DNA of 64,000 nucleotides, taken from contig JAHRHY010000001.1 in assembly GCA_019671135.1 (NCBI GenBank), positions 2,418,001 through 2,482,000 on the forward strand, given 5' to 3'. This DNA is from Linnemannia hyalina. Its lineage: Eukaryota; Mortierellomycota; Mortierellomycetes; Mortierellales; Mortierellaceae. The notes under the pieces are model-generated. The model saw only the letters and a list, made by a program, of their open reading frames with translations. It ran no database searches and was not told where the DNA came from. Of this stretch, positions 33,155-44,895 are shown in pieces. Each line of letters begins with the position of its first letter. Position 1 is the stretch's first letter. The position numbers and the translations under genes were made by a program.

Positions 33155-35527
33155 TCAACAGTAGGCTGGATGAGGGTCAATGGACAAAGGAAAGAGTCGT
33201 CGCATCTCATCCTTGGGTCGTTGAAGTATCTCGAATCCAAGAGAGAGTCGCTTGAGCTCAGGCAGGGGGTGGAAGTTATCCGACTGCATCCATCGGATCA
33301 TGGCCTCGACATCTCGTAACAAGCCTAGGTTCTGGAGATCATCCAGGACCTGCTGGATTCCTGGGAGACATTCAACAGGGACGGGTCCAGGGACAAAGGG
33401 TTTATCCCTCTCAGGTATATCTTCTCCAGGCTCTGCTTCAACAAACTCCAGGTCTGAGGCGGATGGGTGATCAATGACATTTTGATCCGTCGCGTCTTGG
33501 CCTACTGTCGCTGGCCCCGTGGTCATCGCACTATCCCAAAGACCGATGTGATGGAGCCAGCTATGGGCCTCATCCTGGTCACCGTCCAAGTCCATCTCCG
33601 AATTCCAATCATCGACATCACCAAAGTGACCGTGCTGTGCTGGGTTAGTCTCTGGGGCACCAACAACTGTGCTGGTAGTCCTCGCCATTAGTGCCACTTC
33701 GGCCTTTGGTTCCGCCAATGACTCTGACACCATTTCCTCCTTGGCAGCTTCCAACCGCGCCTGCTCTTGCTGTTTTTCATGCTCCCTCAATTTTTTCCAA
33801 CGCGATAGGGTCCAGTGTCTGAACATGCGGTTTATGCGATGGTAGGGCGAGCACGAGATCCAGTTGACCTCATAATCCTCACAGTCGAATGTCCACAGGC
33901 CGCACTCAGACGAAATCCTGAGTCGCCTCAAATGATCCAGCTTGGCGAGCAGACACAGTCCACCTTGGAGTTTCATGCTCAGTTGCAAATAGAAGGACTC
34001 CTCGAGCATATCAGCGGTAGAGTCGGCGTAGGGGACATCAATCTCAAGACTCTCGAGGTATGGACAAACCCTAGAGATGTATCCAAATACAATCCTGGAG
34101 TGGACCGCCGAGGACGCGACCAGGCTCTCCTTTTCTCTCTGAACCTCGACTCGAAGAGACTTGAGACGTCGACAGAGCCAAATTCCTGGATGTGTTGTGG
34201 GGTTGTTGGGCTTTGGATACGTAGCCTTGTCCAGAGCGACATCCGCGTCGACGAAACCTCTACGACCAAAGATATCAATGTCTTCCAAAAGGATGACAGT
34301 TCTGAGGCTCTGAAGGTGCACAAGACTGGATGGTGTGCAGAGAAGGGTGTGCAGCCGGCGGTAGACAAGAGTCTGATCCGATAATGTCCCCAGACGGCGG
34401 GACGGCAAGCCAAGCCTGGGCTGAGGAACGAGTTCCAGTGATGTGAGTTGACTCGGACAGCGAACTACCTCTCGCAGAAGAGACTGTGTTGTTGAAGGAG
34501 CGTATAGCGAGATGTCCAGCCATGCATACCAAGACTGGGCCAGCCACCGCTTGAGTTGACGCTGCGGCATGACTCCTGACAACGGCAGCAGAGAGGTCGA
34601 TCGAGGCGCCATCTGCAGTGTCTGCAGATTCCTGTACAGCCCTTCCTGAGACTCGTGGTCTGGCTCAGTGCTGACTCCGACAAACTTTACATCTGTGAGC
34701 TTTGGCGAGATAGAGCAGAGGTACCCGAGGTCGCTGCGAAGAATGTGGATGCTCTTCAGGGTGAGAACTCGGAGTCGACCGAGGCAACGCTCGCTATGCT
34801 CGTTCCATGACAGACGCATAGATCTCCAGTTGGAAGCATAACCCTCGATGCAGAGTTCCTCCAAGAAGGGGCATCTGTCAAATATCCAGCCCATATCGAG
34901 GGGTTGGTCCGAGTGCACACCGATAATCGAGAGCTTGTTGAGCGAGCTCGGGAAAGGAAACCTGTCGACTGCTGCCAAGGCTTGCGGACCGAAATGAAGA
35001 TACAGCGAGCGAAGAGTGCCAAAAGGCTTCCCACTCCGTCCAGGCTTGAAGTGGTTACGAGTGTTGTGGTTCTGGTCGTCCGAGTAAGTATCTAACTCCT
35101 GTTCCCTGATCCTGGTTTGAAGGCATTCCAGAGCCTCGTAAAGCCTCCTGCCCTTGTAGTGACTCGCAACAAAGCGTTCTGTGATAAAGCAGCGAAAGTA
35201 CGTAGCATTGTCCTGTAGGGACAGCAACTTCATATCCAGCAGGTCGGAAGACCAGGATGAGTGCCAGACGACGACGATGCAAACAGGTTTGATGTTCCTG
35301 CTCAGACGGAGCCAGAGACGAGAGACCAGAGGAGTAACACGACAGATGGCGTCTTCATCGAGGAAGCGGAGGATCATGGTGAGGATCTCGAGGAGTTCCA
35401 GACATCTGTGTTGCTCAGGATGAGGACGAGGACGGCGTCGGACTTTTGTTGGTGGAAGGGAGAGTGATGCTGAGCGAGACTGTGAGAGAGGAGGTATGGA
35501 AGTGTCGGTGGCTGAAGTTGGATCCAT
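33155..35527 (-). CDS. Long-class F-box/leucine-rich repeat protein with acidic C-terminal insert (790 aa)
   Basis: Start at 35527 (MDPTSATDTS). F-box-like segment at about 43-80: LELLEILTMILRFLDEDA and PLVSRLWLRL. Leucine-rich repeats follow, with the long-class marks YRRLHTLLCTPSSLVHLQSL, GIWLCRRLKSLRVE, IVFGYISRVCPYLESLEI, GGLCLLAKLDHLRRLRI and VNWIS. A charged and acidic region of about 150 residues (including MDLDGDQDEAHSW and LEFVEAEPGEDIPERD) is inserted before the family terminus DLQNLGLLRDVEAMIRWM ... FHPLPELKRLSLGFE. The insert is unique among the copies here. Single uninterrupted exon. SCF substrate receptor by family; target unknown. Confidence 0.85.
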   Translation of the reverse strand: MDPTSATDTSIPPLSQSRSASLSLPPTKVRRRPRPHPEQHRCLELLEILTMILRFLDEDAICRVTPLVSRLWLRLSRNIKPVCIVVVWHSSWSSDLLDMKLLSLQDNATYFRCFITERFVASHYKGRRLYEALECLQTRIREQELDTYSDDQNHNTRNHFKPGRSGKPFGTLRSLYLHFGPQALAAVDRFPFPSSLNKLSIIGVHSDQPLDMGWIFDRCPFLEELCIEGYASNWRSMRLSWNEHSERCLGRLRVLTLKSIHILRSDLGYLCSISPKLTDVKFVGVSTEPDHESQEGLYRNLQTLQMAPRSTSLLPLSGVMPQRQLKRWLAQSWYAWLDISLYAPSTTQSLLREVVRCPSQLTSLELVPQPRLGLPSRRLGTLSDQTLVYRRLHTLLCTPSSLVHLQSLRTVILLEDIDIFGRRGFVDADVALDKATYPKPNNPTTHPGIWLCRRLKSLRVEVQREKESLVASSAVHSRIVFGYISRVCPYLESLEIDVPYADSTADMLEESFYLQLSMKLQGGLCLLAKLDHLRRLRISSECGLWTFDCEDYEVNWISCSPYHRINRMFRHWTLSRWKKLREHEKQQEQARLEAAKEEMVSESLAEPKAEVALMARTTSTVVGAPETNPAQHGHFGDVDDWNSEMDLDGDQDEAHSWLHHIGLWDSAMTTGPATVGQDATDQNVIDHPSASDLEFVEAEPGEDIPERDKPFVPGPVPVECLPGIQQVLDDLQNLGLLRDVEAMIRWMQSDNFHPLPELKRLSLGFEILQRPKDEMRRLFPLSIDPHPAYC

Positions 35528-36329
35528 GTTGGATGAGTTGTGGGTGTTTGGGTGTGTTTTTGATGTCAGCGACAGATCAAAGAGAAAATAAAAAGAAAGG
35601 CAAGAAAAGTGAAGAGAGAAACGAAGCCGTAAAATACCTTTCAGTTCTGTGACGAAGAAAGAGACTGATCGTGTTCATCTCAAAGGCTTTTTTTTTACTT
35701 GATCACTGAACACCGATCAATGGTACGGGATGAATCAGTGTCCAGTCAGTGATATTTTCACACAGATGTGGAAATGGCTCAGTAGGTCCGTGTTACAAGA
35801 AATATGCCTAGAAAAAAAAAATCAAGGGTGTGTGTGGTGGGGCCACAGTCCATTTGTTTATGAATACCATTTGCATGCGATAATGAATGGGAGGCTGGTC
35901 GCACCGATGCCAGAGTATGTGATTAGGCATTGGAAGAGAGGGAAACACAATAGGCATCTCTTTCCATGGTCAGAGTGTGCTACGAGGCAACGACGACCTC
36001 CGTCGGAGATGCTCCTTTATCTTGTTGTCCCTTTGCGTGAGCATGAACAGGAGGGAAGCCCTTAGCACTCTGTTATTTCTCTTGTCCTGTGTGTGAGCGA
36101 TTGATTGTCTTTCAGAGACATGTCCTCTCCAAGCCATAATTTTTATTGTCTGTTTGTGTTTGCTCCCACGCCACTCCTTCCCGTCCAAGAATACTTGCAT
36201 GCGCCCTCTCTCATTTTTATTTTTTTGCCCTCCTGCGTGTTCCATTTATTTTCCTCTTCGTCCTTCCTTCCTCTTACCTTGGCTTCCCTCTCCCAACCTC
36301 ACCCTATTCTTCACCAACACCCACCGACA
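35528..36329. other. Intergenic, no supported gene
   Basis: Promoter side of the minus-strand gene ending at 35527 and the flank of the next relic. No recognisable coding domain. Confidence 0.4.
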
Positions 36330-37735
36330 TAGACACGCCACAGTCAAGAATATTAGGAACAACCCCAGGACAAGAAACAATAGCTCCATCTGGGCAAGAT
36401 CTTCGGAGCATGCGAGCACCTTGAAGTGCTTCACCTCGACTTTCTGCAGTGGTGTATACTCGGCAGCCCGTGGTTCACTTGGCAGCAGCGAAATGGCACC
36501 AATACCTCCACTCCGCGACCGCTTACCCTCCGTTAACTCCACCTCGGGAATGTAAGGATTGAAAAGGAGTCTGGCATGAAGATGCTGCTGTTGTTCATCC
36601 CAAAACTCAAGGAGCTCAGCATCGTCAAGGAGGACAAGGGACACTTTCCAAGAAATCCAGAGTACGACTATTCTCGATTCATCGACCATCCACAAGGATT
36701 TTCACTCCAACTGAAGGTCTTTGTTGTGTTGACTGGAGATAAGGACATAATCGACAGTCGTCTTCCTGATGTAATCCAAGTCAGCCTATTTCCGACCACG
36801 GTCGCTTGCGTGGCACTCACCACTTCGGTCTTCAAGAGACTGACCCAGAGTCACACGAAACTCGCTCTGCAAAGATCGAACCCACAAGAACATGCTCTTC
36901 ACCTGTACCTCTGCCAATCGCCTCACTTCTTGCAACTTGACCTTTTTGGCATTCGACTCCAAGAGTACGAAGTACCACGACATGTTAGCAGAGCGAGGCC
37001 GAGTTCTGTTTGGATATCTCCCCGATGTGACTCCTTGACTGCGAGATGTGATCGTTGAGTTGGACAGAGAACTGTCGCCTGCCGAAGCACCACCACCCAT
37101 GACTCTGGATGCAGGACTTTGTTCATTGTCTCAACTACGTGAGCTGGAGAACTTTGACATGCATTCGGGCTATGGTATTGCACTTCCAGGTTATGTCGAT
37201 TTCGATTGGGTGGTGGAGCAAGGACGCTCGCAAGAACGCACACAAGCCAGACAGGTGGGAAGGCACTCACTCAACAAATCTAAATCGCCCGGTCGAACAC
37301 GAACATGGGTAAGATGCAACAGATTCACTTTTGGTCCCAGCACCCGAACCAGACTCATCATCCCCTCTCGGTATGCTACCTATGAATGAGCATCCTTGAC
37401 TGCCAACCGCTCCAACTCCACTTTTTCTGTTAGTTGTGAGATCCCAGCCTCCGAGCTCTTCTCGATGTTCTTCCTCCAGATCGTCAACAACGCTAGGCTC
37501 TTAATCTTTCCAAGTTGGCGGTACATGAGTCTCCAAACTTCTTGCCGGATCAGTTCCTCGCACTCGCCTCGGAAGGTCCATGATAGTCGAAAGGCCAGTG
37601 TTTTTCAGACTTGTGCATGACCATGTATCGTCTTCTTCTTTGCCGGGTTGTGGAAAGAGGGTCCTGGAGTTGATCGAGTAAGAGTACGAGGCGAATGTTT
37701 TGTGGAGGGGTTTAAGGATTTTGAGGACTAGATAA
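36330..37735 (+). pseudogene. Decayed long-class F-box/leucine-rich gene (N-terminus missing)
   Basis: Pieces in order, in several frames: CEHLEVLHLDF near 36410; MKMLLLFIPKLKELSIVKED at 36576-36640; LHLYLCQSPHFLQLDLFGI near 36895-36955, matching YLCNSPHLVHLRV of the gene at 27093; and AGLCSLSQLRELENFDM near 37110-37160 followed by VDFDWVVEQGRSQERTQARQ, matching GGICLLSRLRSLKRLRI and MNWIVPSG. Frames are closed by several stops and no F-box is visible. Confidence 0.72.
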
Positions 37736-39090
37736 GCCTGACCCTATCTCTATCTCTGTTTTTCAGTTTGCTCAGGGGGACACTCGCTCACTGCATGAAA
37801 AGAAATGTGAAGCGATCAGTTCCGAGACTGGCACATTCGCACACGAACAAAAACACACACACAGTATCTTTGCTGCTTTTGCTGCAACTCGTCATCCCGG
37901 ATACAACACACCTGTACCTCGTCTTCCACTTGTTTCCAAGGAAAATGAGGAAAGGAGTGGCAAAATCGCCTGCTGCCGATTGGCCAGTTGGAAACAACAA
38001 AGAGGAACACTCTCTCTCCTTTTTCTTTCTTCCGTCCTCTTTGTTCCCCCTTCGCCCAACCACCACTCACCGTTTATTTTTCCCATCTCTCATCTCATCT
38101 CATCTCATCTCATCGCTCCCTCTCTGCATCCTCATCCGCTCTCACTCAATTACTATCACTCGATCAGTTCATTTACCTTCATTCGACCAACTTCACTCCC
38201 ACCCTCATTCACTTATTCTCCATCATAAATTTATTACTTACAATACTCCTCATTCAATTAATCGTCTGCAATGATTTATCTCTTCCAATATCTGTAATTA
38301 ACATTGGAGGGAACCTCACAAAGCCTTTCCGCTCTACAAGATAACCCCACGTAGTACGATTCAGGATCCGAAAATCTATTCGTATTCAACTAAAAAGGCG
38401 GCGATAGTCGCGTTCTGGCGCGGGCTCCGTATTAGTGGGTGAACAATCCTTACTGAATTCTGCTTCAGTATGATAAGAAGAGCCGATATCGAAGGGTCAA
38501 AAGGCAACATCGCTATGAGGGGCTTGCCTGTCACAAGTCAGTTGGACTTCATAATAAGACCATTCGGCCTATGAAGTAGGATGCGATATAAAAAAAAAAG
38601 GAATGCAAGCATGACCTGTGAGAAAAAGACAAACATGCACAATGCACATTTGAGTACTTGAGCGACAAAAGCTTACACCTACTTTTGCATGAATGGAACT
38701 TATTGAGACACCTTGCCATCCACTGGAGCCACAAGCCAGTTATCCCTTCCGTGGAATTTACAACTTCTCAGTTCCCTTGAAATCTTCTTTGTGTATCAGC
38801 GATTGAGAAATATCGGAAAGGTACTGTACTTCAAAAGGTTGTTGACGTTGGATGGGGAGTGACATGCACAGCGATCGGATGTTTTGATCTAGGCTTGTGT
38901 AATCTGTAACGATTGAAGAGAAAATTTCACGGGTCCCTCGACGGGCATTTGAAATGGAGGATGTATTCCACTTACTTCGCCTTTTGACTCACTGAGAAAT
39001 AGGAGGAAGCAACTGCAGTCGCTGACCATTTTATGTGACAGATAAACTTGGACCATGGGTCTTCTTTTCTCCACTCCTCAGTTCTCTCTT
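37736..39090. other. Intergenic, no supported gene
   Basis: Pyrimidine-rich around 38010-38260, including a CATCT tandem repeat at about 38084-38112. It may be the fossil promoter of a lost gene. Nothing coding is recognised. Confidence 0.4.
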
Positions 39091-39096
39091 TATATA
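39091..39096 (+). promoter_or_regulatory. TATA box of the zinc-binding protein gene
   Basis: TATATA 386 bp before the start codon at 39477. The long leader may be spliced: AAG|GTAATT at 39275 and ATATAG|GAC at 39382 bracket a plausible 108-nt leader intron. Inference only. Confidence 0.4.
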
Positions 39097-39476
39097 CCAC
39101 GTCTCTTCCGCCATTTTTATTTCACTCCACTCCACTCGTCGCAGTTCCCCTTCCACTTTCGCTCGTCCACTGGTCAGTATTCTTGCCAGCGTGAAGCGAA
39201 CCCGCTCATCATCGTGTATTTCACTCAGTGCCCTTTCCCTCTCCAAAGTTCATTTCAAGGCCCAGCTGTTTAAGGTAATTATCTACTAAACGGCTATTGG
39301 TATGAATGCAAGCTGTGAGTTTGGGAAGAAGTGTGGTGTCTGGCGGCAGTGAAGTCTAACATATATAGCAAATTAAATATAGGACGTTACGCCGATCCCT
39401 TCGCTATTTTTCCTCACGCTACCATATAACGCAACAAACGGTCAAACCAGAATCGGCCCTTCCGCCTTCGGCGATC

Positions 39477-39968
39477 ATGGACGTCTTGGCAAAGCAGGTG
39501 GAGGCTGTGGTTGTAACAGAACTGATAAAAATGGGATATCGTGTACGCGTCACAGAGATGACCAATTTTGCCAAGTTCATGGCCTCTGTAGACTTGTGTA
39601 TGCTCGATGACAAGCTGGCCCTGGTCTCCATCGCGAACGGTAAAGACGTACAAAAGAATCTTGGCTTTCCTGACTACACCTGCCTCATTGTGGAACGCGA
39701 CAATTACCACTTTATCCCAACATGGTGCAAGCTCGACATGATTATCACTCTCGTAAAAGGGATCGTGAATGCCCCCCCTGCAGAAAACGTCTGCTGCGTT
39801 TGCACGTCACCGACTGGATTATACTGTTGGAAGTGCAACAAGGGAGCTTGTCGTAATTGCTTCTCGACAATGCCCTTTGGACTACAGGTTGTCTACTTGT
39901 GCCCATCATGTGGTACAAAGAACGCGTTTGATGCTCGTACGTTAGGTGGTCGTGCAAGGAAGCCGTAG
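39477..39968 (+). CDS. Hypothetical protein with C-terminal cysteine-rich zinc-binding domain (163 aa)
   Basis: Start at 39477 (MDVLAKQVEAVV). Residues 1 to about 100 look like a compact alpha/beta domain with no low complexity (VTELIKMGYRVRV, LCMLDDKLALVSIANG, YTCLIVERDNYHFIPTW). Residues about 104-152 contain eight cysteines in four pairs: CVC, YCWKC, ACRNC and LCPSC, spaced C-x2-C-x8-C-x2-C-x4-C-x2-C-x13-C-x2-C. This spacing suits a cross-brace binding two zinc ions, of the RING/B-box/FYVE general type, but I cannot assign the family. It is not related in sequence to the F-box genes around it. Function unknown; protein or lipid binding through the zinc domain is inference. Confidence 0.72.
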   Translation: MDVLAKQVEAVVVTELIKMGYRVRVTEMTNFAKFMASVDLCMLDDKLALVSIANGKDVQKNLGFPDYTCLIVERDNYHFIPTWCKLDMIITLVKGIVNAPPAENVCCVCTSPTGLYCWKCNKGACRNCFSTMPFGLQVVYLCPSCGTKNAFDARTLGGRARKP

Positions 39969-40929
39969 AGTTAGTGGACTGATAGTTTTTCTACTATGGA
40001 GTCCTCCAAGTAAATTTATACCTTACGTTTTTTATAACTGCAATAGTAACAGAGAGTGTATCGAAGGTGGTTTATTTGCGAGGAATGGCCTCAAAACATG
40101 AGAAGGCAGTAGACAAACTTGGGAACCCCTTAAACGGTGAATAATACTGATGCACTGACCATGGTGATACGTCGAAAAGCAGTGCTGTGAGCAAAAAAAA
40201 ATGAGTCTGAGGCTCTGAGCAAACGGAAAAAAATAATTGGTGGCTAGTGCTTGTTCACCACAGCACTGGAACAAAGCATCGACGACGCCACGCGCCCCGA
40301 AATTATTCTATGAACGCTTGGCTGCCATAAGCCAGTTGTCGCTCCTACCATTAATTTGTTTCTGAGACGAAACAGTACGCAACAAAATCAAACCAATTTT
40401 CTGAGGTTGGGTACTGTAATTAAGCAGCGACCCATTTAATTGACGAACTGAGGGATCCTGTCTTCGCCAGATTGAATAAAACCACTTCTCTTTCTCGTCT
40501 CCATTTTCTCGTCTCCACTTTTTCGGTATCTTTCACTTGCCTCGCACCTCCGCGAATGAAGCCGCGAATACTATTCTCGTTCACATTGGAAATCAAATTC
40601 AAGGTGACTTTACCCTTTTGTCCTACTCGAGATTTCTGTTATCGATGAGTCCCTATTAGGACACTTTCGTTATCTTTTAACAGATGTGCCACCCCAGCCA
40701 AACTCTCTACCTAACAATGTCTTCAACCTAGATCGGCTACGTAAAGCAGCCTTACAGCTAGACGAAGGAAAACGAATTTCGTTTCTACCTTTCATTCTTA
40801 GCGGCCCATAAGGTCGATCGATTTGATCGAACTAATATGAAACTGTCCTGAGATCTAAGACCAAGCAGCTTATCATTGATTTCTCGCATCTGATTCATCC
40901 TGTTTCATTTTGTCGGGCTTTTGATTCTC
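39969..40929. other. Intergenic, no supported gene
   Basis: 3' flank of the zinc protein, then a pyrimidine-rich segment near 40480-40555 that may be the old leader of the next relic. Confidence 0.4.
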
Positions 40930-42490
40930 CACCGCCTCCACCAGAGTCCCCGCACCAAGGGGCTTTAGAGCCACCTGTGCTGGATGGACTTGAACATCGT
41001 CAGAAGCGGTTGAGAGAGAGGTTCAAGTGTCTTTTTGAGTATTTGCCAGCTAACGGCGGTAGGGACGTGGTGAGAAGGAATGGGCCTGAAGATTCGCTTT
41101 TGTTCCCACCACAGAAGGAGGGGTCGCCTGTGAGACTGGAGGATATTGAGCTGTTGAGGTCTATTGGGCTCTACATGGTCTCTGCCCTCTTGACACGTCT
41201 AGCGTTCTTGACGAGGCTGATTATTCGGTCGGAGGATTCACTTGTCTTGCAGATGGTGACTGTTTTAGTGACCTGTGACAGTTTACAGGGTCTCCTTGTG
41301 TCGTTGGACAAGGTTTTCCTCATTGAGCCATGGATACCTCGGCATCAACTTCCACGTCACCCAGGCTTCCCTCTTCGGTCGTTTACTTTGACGAACACGC
41401 AATTTTGACAGTGGGGGATCTAGAGTCCTTCCTAGCGATGGCCCTTCGACTGATACGGCTCAAGGTCGTCAACCCGATCTTGGCCCTCTCTGACTTTGAC
41501 GGCACCGTTACCAGACACGACACTCCACAACTCGTCTGCTGCATCCAGTCCTTCTCCTTCTCGCTGGAGTTCTTTCATTTGCGAGACGACAGCTCCGCTG
41601 CTGTCATTACTCAAGTCTGTACCAACAGCGAGAAACGCTTCTTTTGAAAAGGAAGAACGAGTTCTCCTCCTAGATACTGAAAAGCATTCAACAATATACT
41701 AACGACTCCGGAAATTTCGCCACAACTGACTCAGACGCTGCAGACCTACCTCTGTGCTTCCCCACAGCTCCTTCACCTCAGGGCGCCACTCTTGGAATAC
41801 TCGCAGGCACATATGGATCTTTATAATCGTCTTGTCCAGTTAACAGTCTTGGGCATTAAGAGCGTTAACAACTAAACAACAGCAACACTTGATCCGGCAT
41901 ACACCCCTGGCATCTAGGCCTGTCATAACCTCCAGACACTTCACTTCCGGATTCAGGCTCCGATGGGCAGCACAAATTACCTGTGAAGAGTGTTCATATG
42001 GGTGTATCTCCAGAGCATTTCCCAACTTCCAGGATCCCTATTCACAGGTAGCGGTGGTTGCGGCAAGTATAGTGGTTTTCTGAAACTGTAGCTTGTTGGT
42101 GGACTTTGTCTACTGGGCCAACTGTCACGACTCTAACGACTCCGGATCGGAGGCGGGGGAGGAGCGGGGGAGAGGACTAGACATTTCCTTCTCCCGCGGG
42201 GCGTGTATTGGATGGAGTTTGGGTAGACTAAGGAAAAGAGAAAGGATCATGGCGCGGTGGAGTATGATGGTTGACATGGACCAGTCTGTTCGACCCCTCC
42301 TCGATAGGGTGGCAAGAAGGAACATGGGGATGTGTCATTGCTGGATGGGAGTAAGATTGAGAATCTGGAGATGATGAAGGCGTTGGAGCATCTGGGATCG
42401 TTGGTGGATGTGAGGAGTGCGTTTATGGAAATGGATGGCGGTGTTGAAATTGGAGGACCCAGTTTTGTCTCTTACTGTTGAGGATGGGCT
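40930..42490 (+). pseudogene. Decayed long-class F-box/leucine-rich gene
   Basis: Ordered relics in changing frames. LEDIELLRSIGLYM and LTRLAFLTRLIIRSED near 41140-41235. LESFLAMALRLIRLKVVNP near 41425-41485. TLQTYLCASPQLLHLRAPLLEY with MDLYNRL near 41737-41835, matching YLCNSPHLVHLRV...MDLFGRR. YGCISRAFPNFQD near 41998-42035, matching FGYISRVCPNLED. Finally ALEHLGSLVDVRSAFMEMDGG near 42385-42440, matching LQNLGLIVDVRNMVKEMDG. Many stops and frame changes; no F-box is visible. Confidence 0.75.
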
Positions 42491-42901
42491 CTATTTGCCC
42501 GCTGAGAGTGGGGTTAGCGGCTAAAAAGACAAGCAAAGCCCAATGACTTGATAACCTGGCTGAGCCATTTTTTTATCTTTTGGATTTCGTTCAAGGTATT
42601 TTCAGGGGTGCTAAAGTAGGCGAAGATGACGTTTCATGCACGGGAAAAGGGAGGGAGAGGGAAGCAATTTGCTTCATCGAATCGTTTTCATGCTTTCTGC
42701 TTATGCTAATAAAAGATACGAACGTGACCCCTGCTCATCATCCTTTTCCAAGATTACCACCCTCCTTTTGCTTTTGCTTTCGCCTTTTCGATTCTTCCTT
42801 TAACATTTTTCACACATCTTCCTCAACCACCGCCACCACTTCCTTCCCCAACAACTCTTCACTCACGCCCAACTAATCAACCAAAACGATATCATCAAGC
42901 C

Positions 42902-43403
42902 ATGAACAGACCAAAAGGAGAGCAGGAGCAGAAATTCAGGATGGGCGAACAGACAATCAAGATCGAACCGCAATGGGACGGAAAGATCCATTACCATCGG
43001 ATGAACGAAATCCTGGACGCCTTCCCAACAGCAGTTGGGTTCGAGATTGATGGCGACGCGTTGGACTTTTTGACCAAGGATAACGGTGATCTGTACGTCT
43101 TTTCGTCGTTGATATCCTGTGTTGAGGTTGTTGCCTTAGGATGGAAGGAGGGGAGGAATGCACGGCGAAATGAGATATATGTGGTTGCTTTTCTGTATGT
43201 TCACGGATGCAGAAGAGGGAAGGAGACGTTTTTACTCACGGCCAAAAATATCCTCCACATTCTTCACTCTATTTTGTGCGTGTCTCTGTAGATGCATTCC
43301 TCCGATCATTGGACATTACCCGAACAGGATCATTGACGTTGTACCAGGAGCGCCACAGGGATCGTCTGCCAGGCCTCGGGGCCCGCAAGCGGTCATGTAC
43401 TAA
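42902..43403 (+). CDS. Stand-alone N-terminal domain protein of the DIQ...EPKRI family (100 aa), 2 exons
   Basis: Exon 1 42902-43092 and exon 2 43292-43403, joined in phase 2 (CT|GTACGT ... CTGTAG|A). Start in AAGCCATG. Exon 1 carries a FRMGEQTIKIEPQ strand, the helix YHRMNEILDAFPTAVGFEIDG and LDFLTKDNGDL. Exon 2 carries CIPPIIGHYPNRIIDVV and then stops after a short tail. Both the split point and the phase are the same as in the two long paralogues (44896 and 53891), where exon 2 opens with [Y/F]EPKRI..YP[N/D]..[I/V][D/E][I/V]V. This copy therefore encodes only the ~85-residue N-terminal domain, with no core or repeats. It may be a functional mini-protein or a truncated copy. The family is known to me only as uncharacterised and expanded in Mortierella-like fungi. 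Confidence 0.62.
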
Positions 43404-44895
43404 GTACTATTTTCTATGCGTGCAATCGATCGAAAAGGAGGACAGACAGTACAAGGAGTGAGAAGAAGACACGAATTCAGGAAAACAAAAATAAACGAGT
43501 TTTCTGTCAAACGCTTGCTTGGATGTCCCCCTGCGCCCTTGTGCGCAAACGGAAGAGAACTAAACGACACTATGAAGGAAGAAAGGGGATGATAGAGAAA
43601 AATGGCAGTCCTCACAGTCCAGGGCGAAGTAAGGACGAACTGATGTTTCACCCTTACTTCACTTCATTAATGGTCTTAGCCCTTCTGTTTCGTCACCCAT
43701 AACCATCAAAACCTACAAACCAGCAACCAAGCAGCGTATGCAAAACTCGACCTCAACACAAGGGCATCAACACGCTCCAGATCTCCTACAAGCATTGTCA
43801 CAGGTGCGACTGTGTCTGGTGGAATTTGATCATGCAGGGTGTTTTAGACAGGGATACTATCTGGTAGATGAATATAAATGTTCCGGTAGTCGTTCAACTT
43901 AAGCGTGTTGCAACAGGAGAAGAATGGGAAGAAAAAAAGACGAAGGATGATGAATGGAAGAGGCTGGATCTCATGCAAATGCACACTGTTAATTCTTACT
44001 ACATGGTCCAGGAGCACTTTGTGTCTGCCTCAGGCCATGTTTTGATTTTGTTGATTGTTCACAAGAAATTAATTTGTGTAATGGAATAAATTGAGGATTA
44101 GTCATGAGCAATGGTGGTTCTCCGAGGAAGAGGAAGAGGAAGAGACAGAAAATGAGGTGTTAGTTGGTTGTTGCGAGGGGCATAGCAAAGGCATAGTGAG
44201 GATGCAATTCCAAGAAAAGACCAAAGTGTTGAGGGTTAGAAAAGTAAAGGAGCTCTCTTTTTCATTGATGTTTTCTGAGCACATGTGTTTACTAGTTGAG
44301 GGGCGACCTCGTATGTACTGGATGCAAGCCAAGGTACAAACGTGCAAGTAAAATAAAACAAAAATAAACACACACCTGGCATTCGAAGTGTACAAAGGCC
44401 AAGGGGAGAAGAGAGAGGAAGGGAGAAGAGAGAAGAGATCAGATCGCATATCGAATCCATCAGCCCGAACAAGGTTTGAACTCCCCTCTCCCTCATCTCT
44501 CTCTCTCTCTCTCTCTTTCCCGTCCATCGTTCATTGTCTGTGTCTGTCTGTGTCTGTGTCTGTGCTTTTTTTGTTTGCTTGTCATCCAACCCACCTCCTC
44601 CCATGCACATCCACATCCGTATCCGCTCACCCACAACTACAAACAACCCCTTGGCATTAGCATCTCTCCTTTTCCTTTATCCCTCCTTCGTTCACACAAA
44701 CACACTACCTACCATCACACCTTTTCTTCTCTTCCTTCCTTCTTCCTCCACACCTCCTCCGTCTTCCATCTCCGCTCCATCCTTTTACTCCTTTTTACTT
44801 TCGACTCCACACTCCACCCCCCCGCCCTCCTTCTCATTCTTTTTCGCACCACACTCTTCCACCTTCCTCTTGAACTCCCCACAGCTTACAAGAAG
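43404..44895. other. Intergenic and leader
   Basis: No supported gene. The last ~430 bases are the pyrimidine-rich leader of the long gene at 44896, including a (TC)n run near 44499-44516. Confidence 0.4.
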
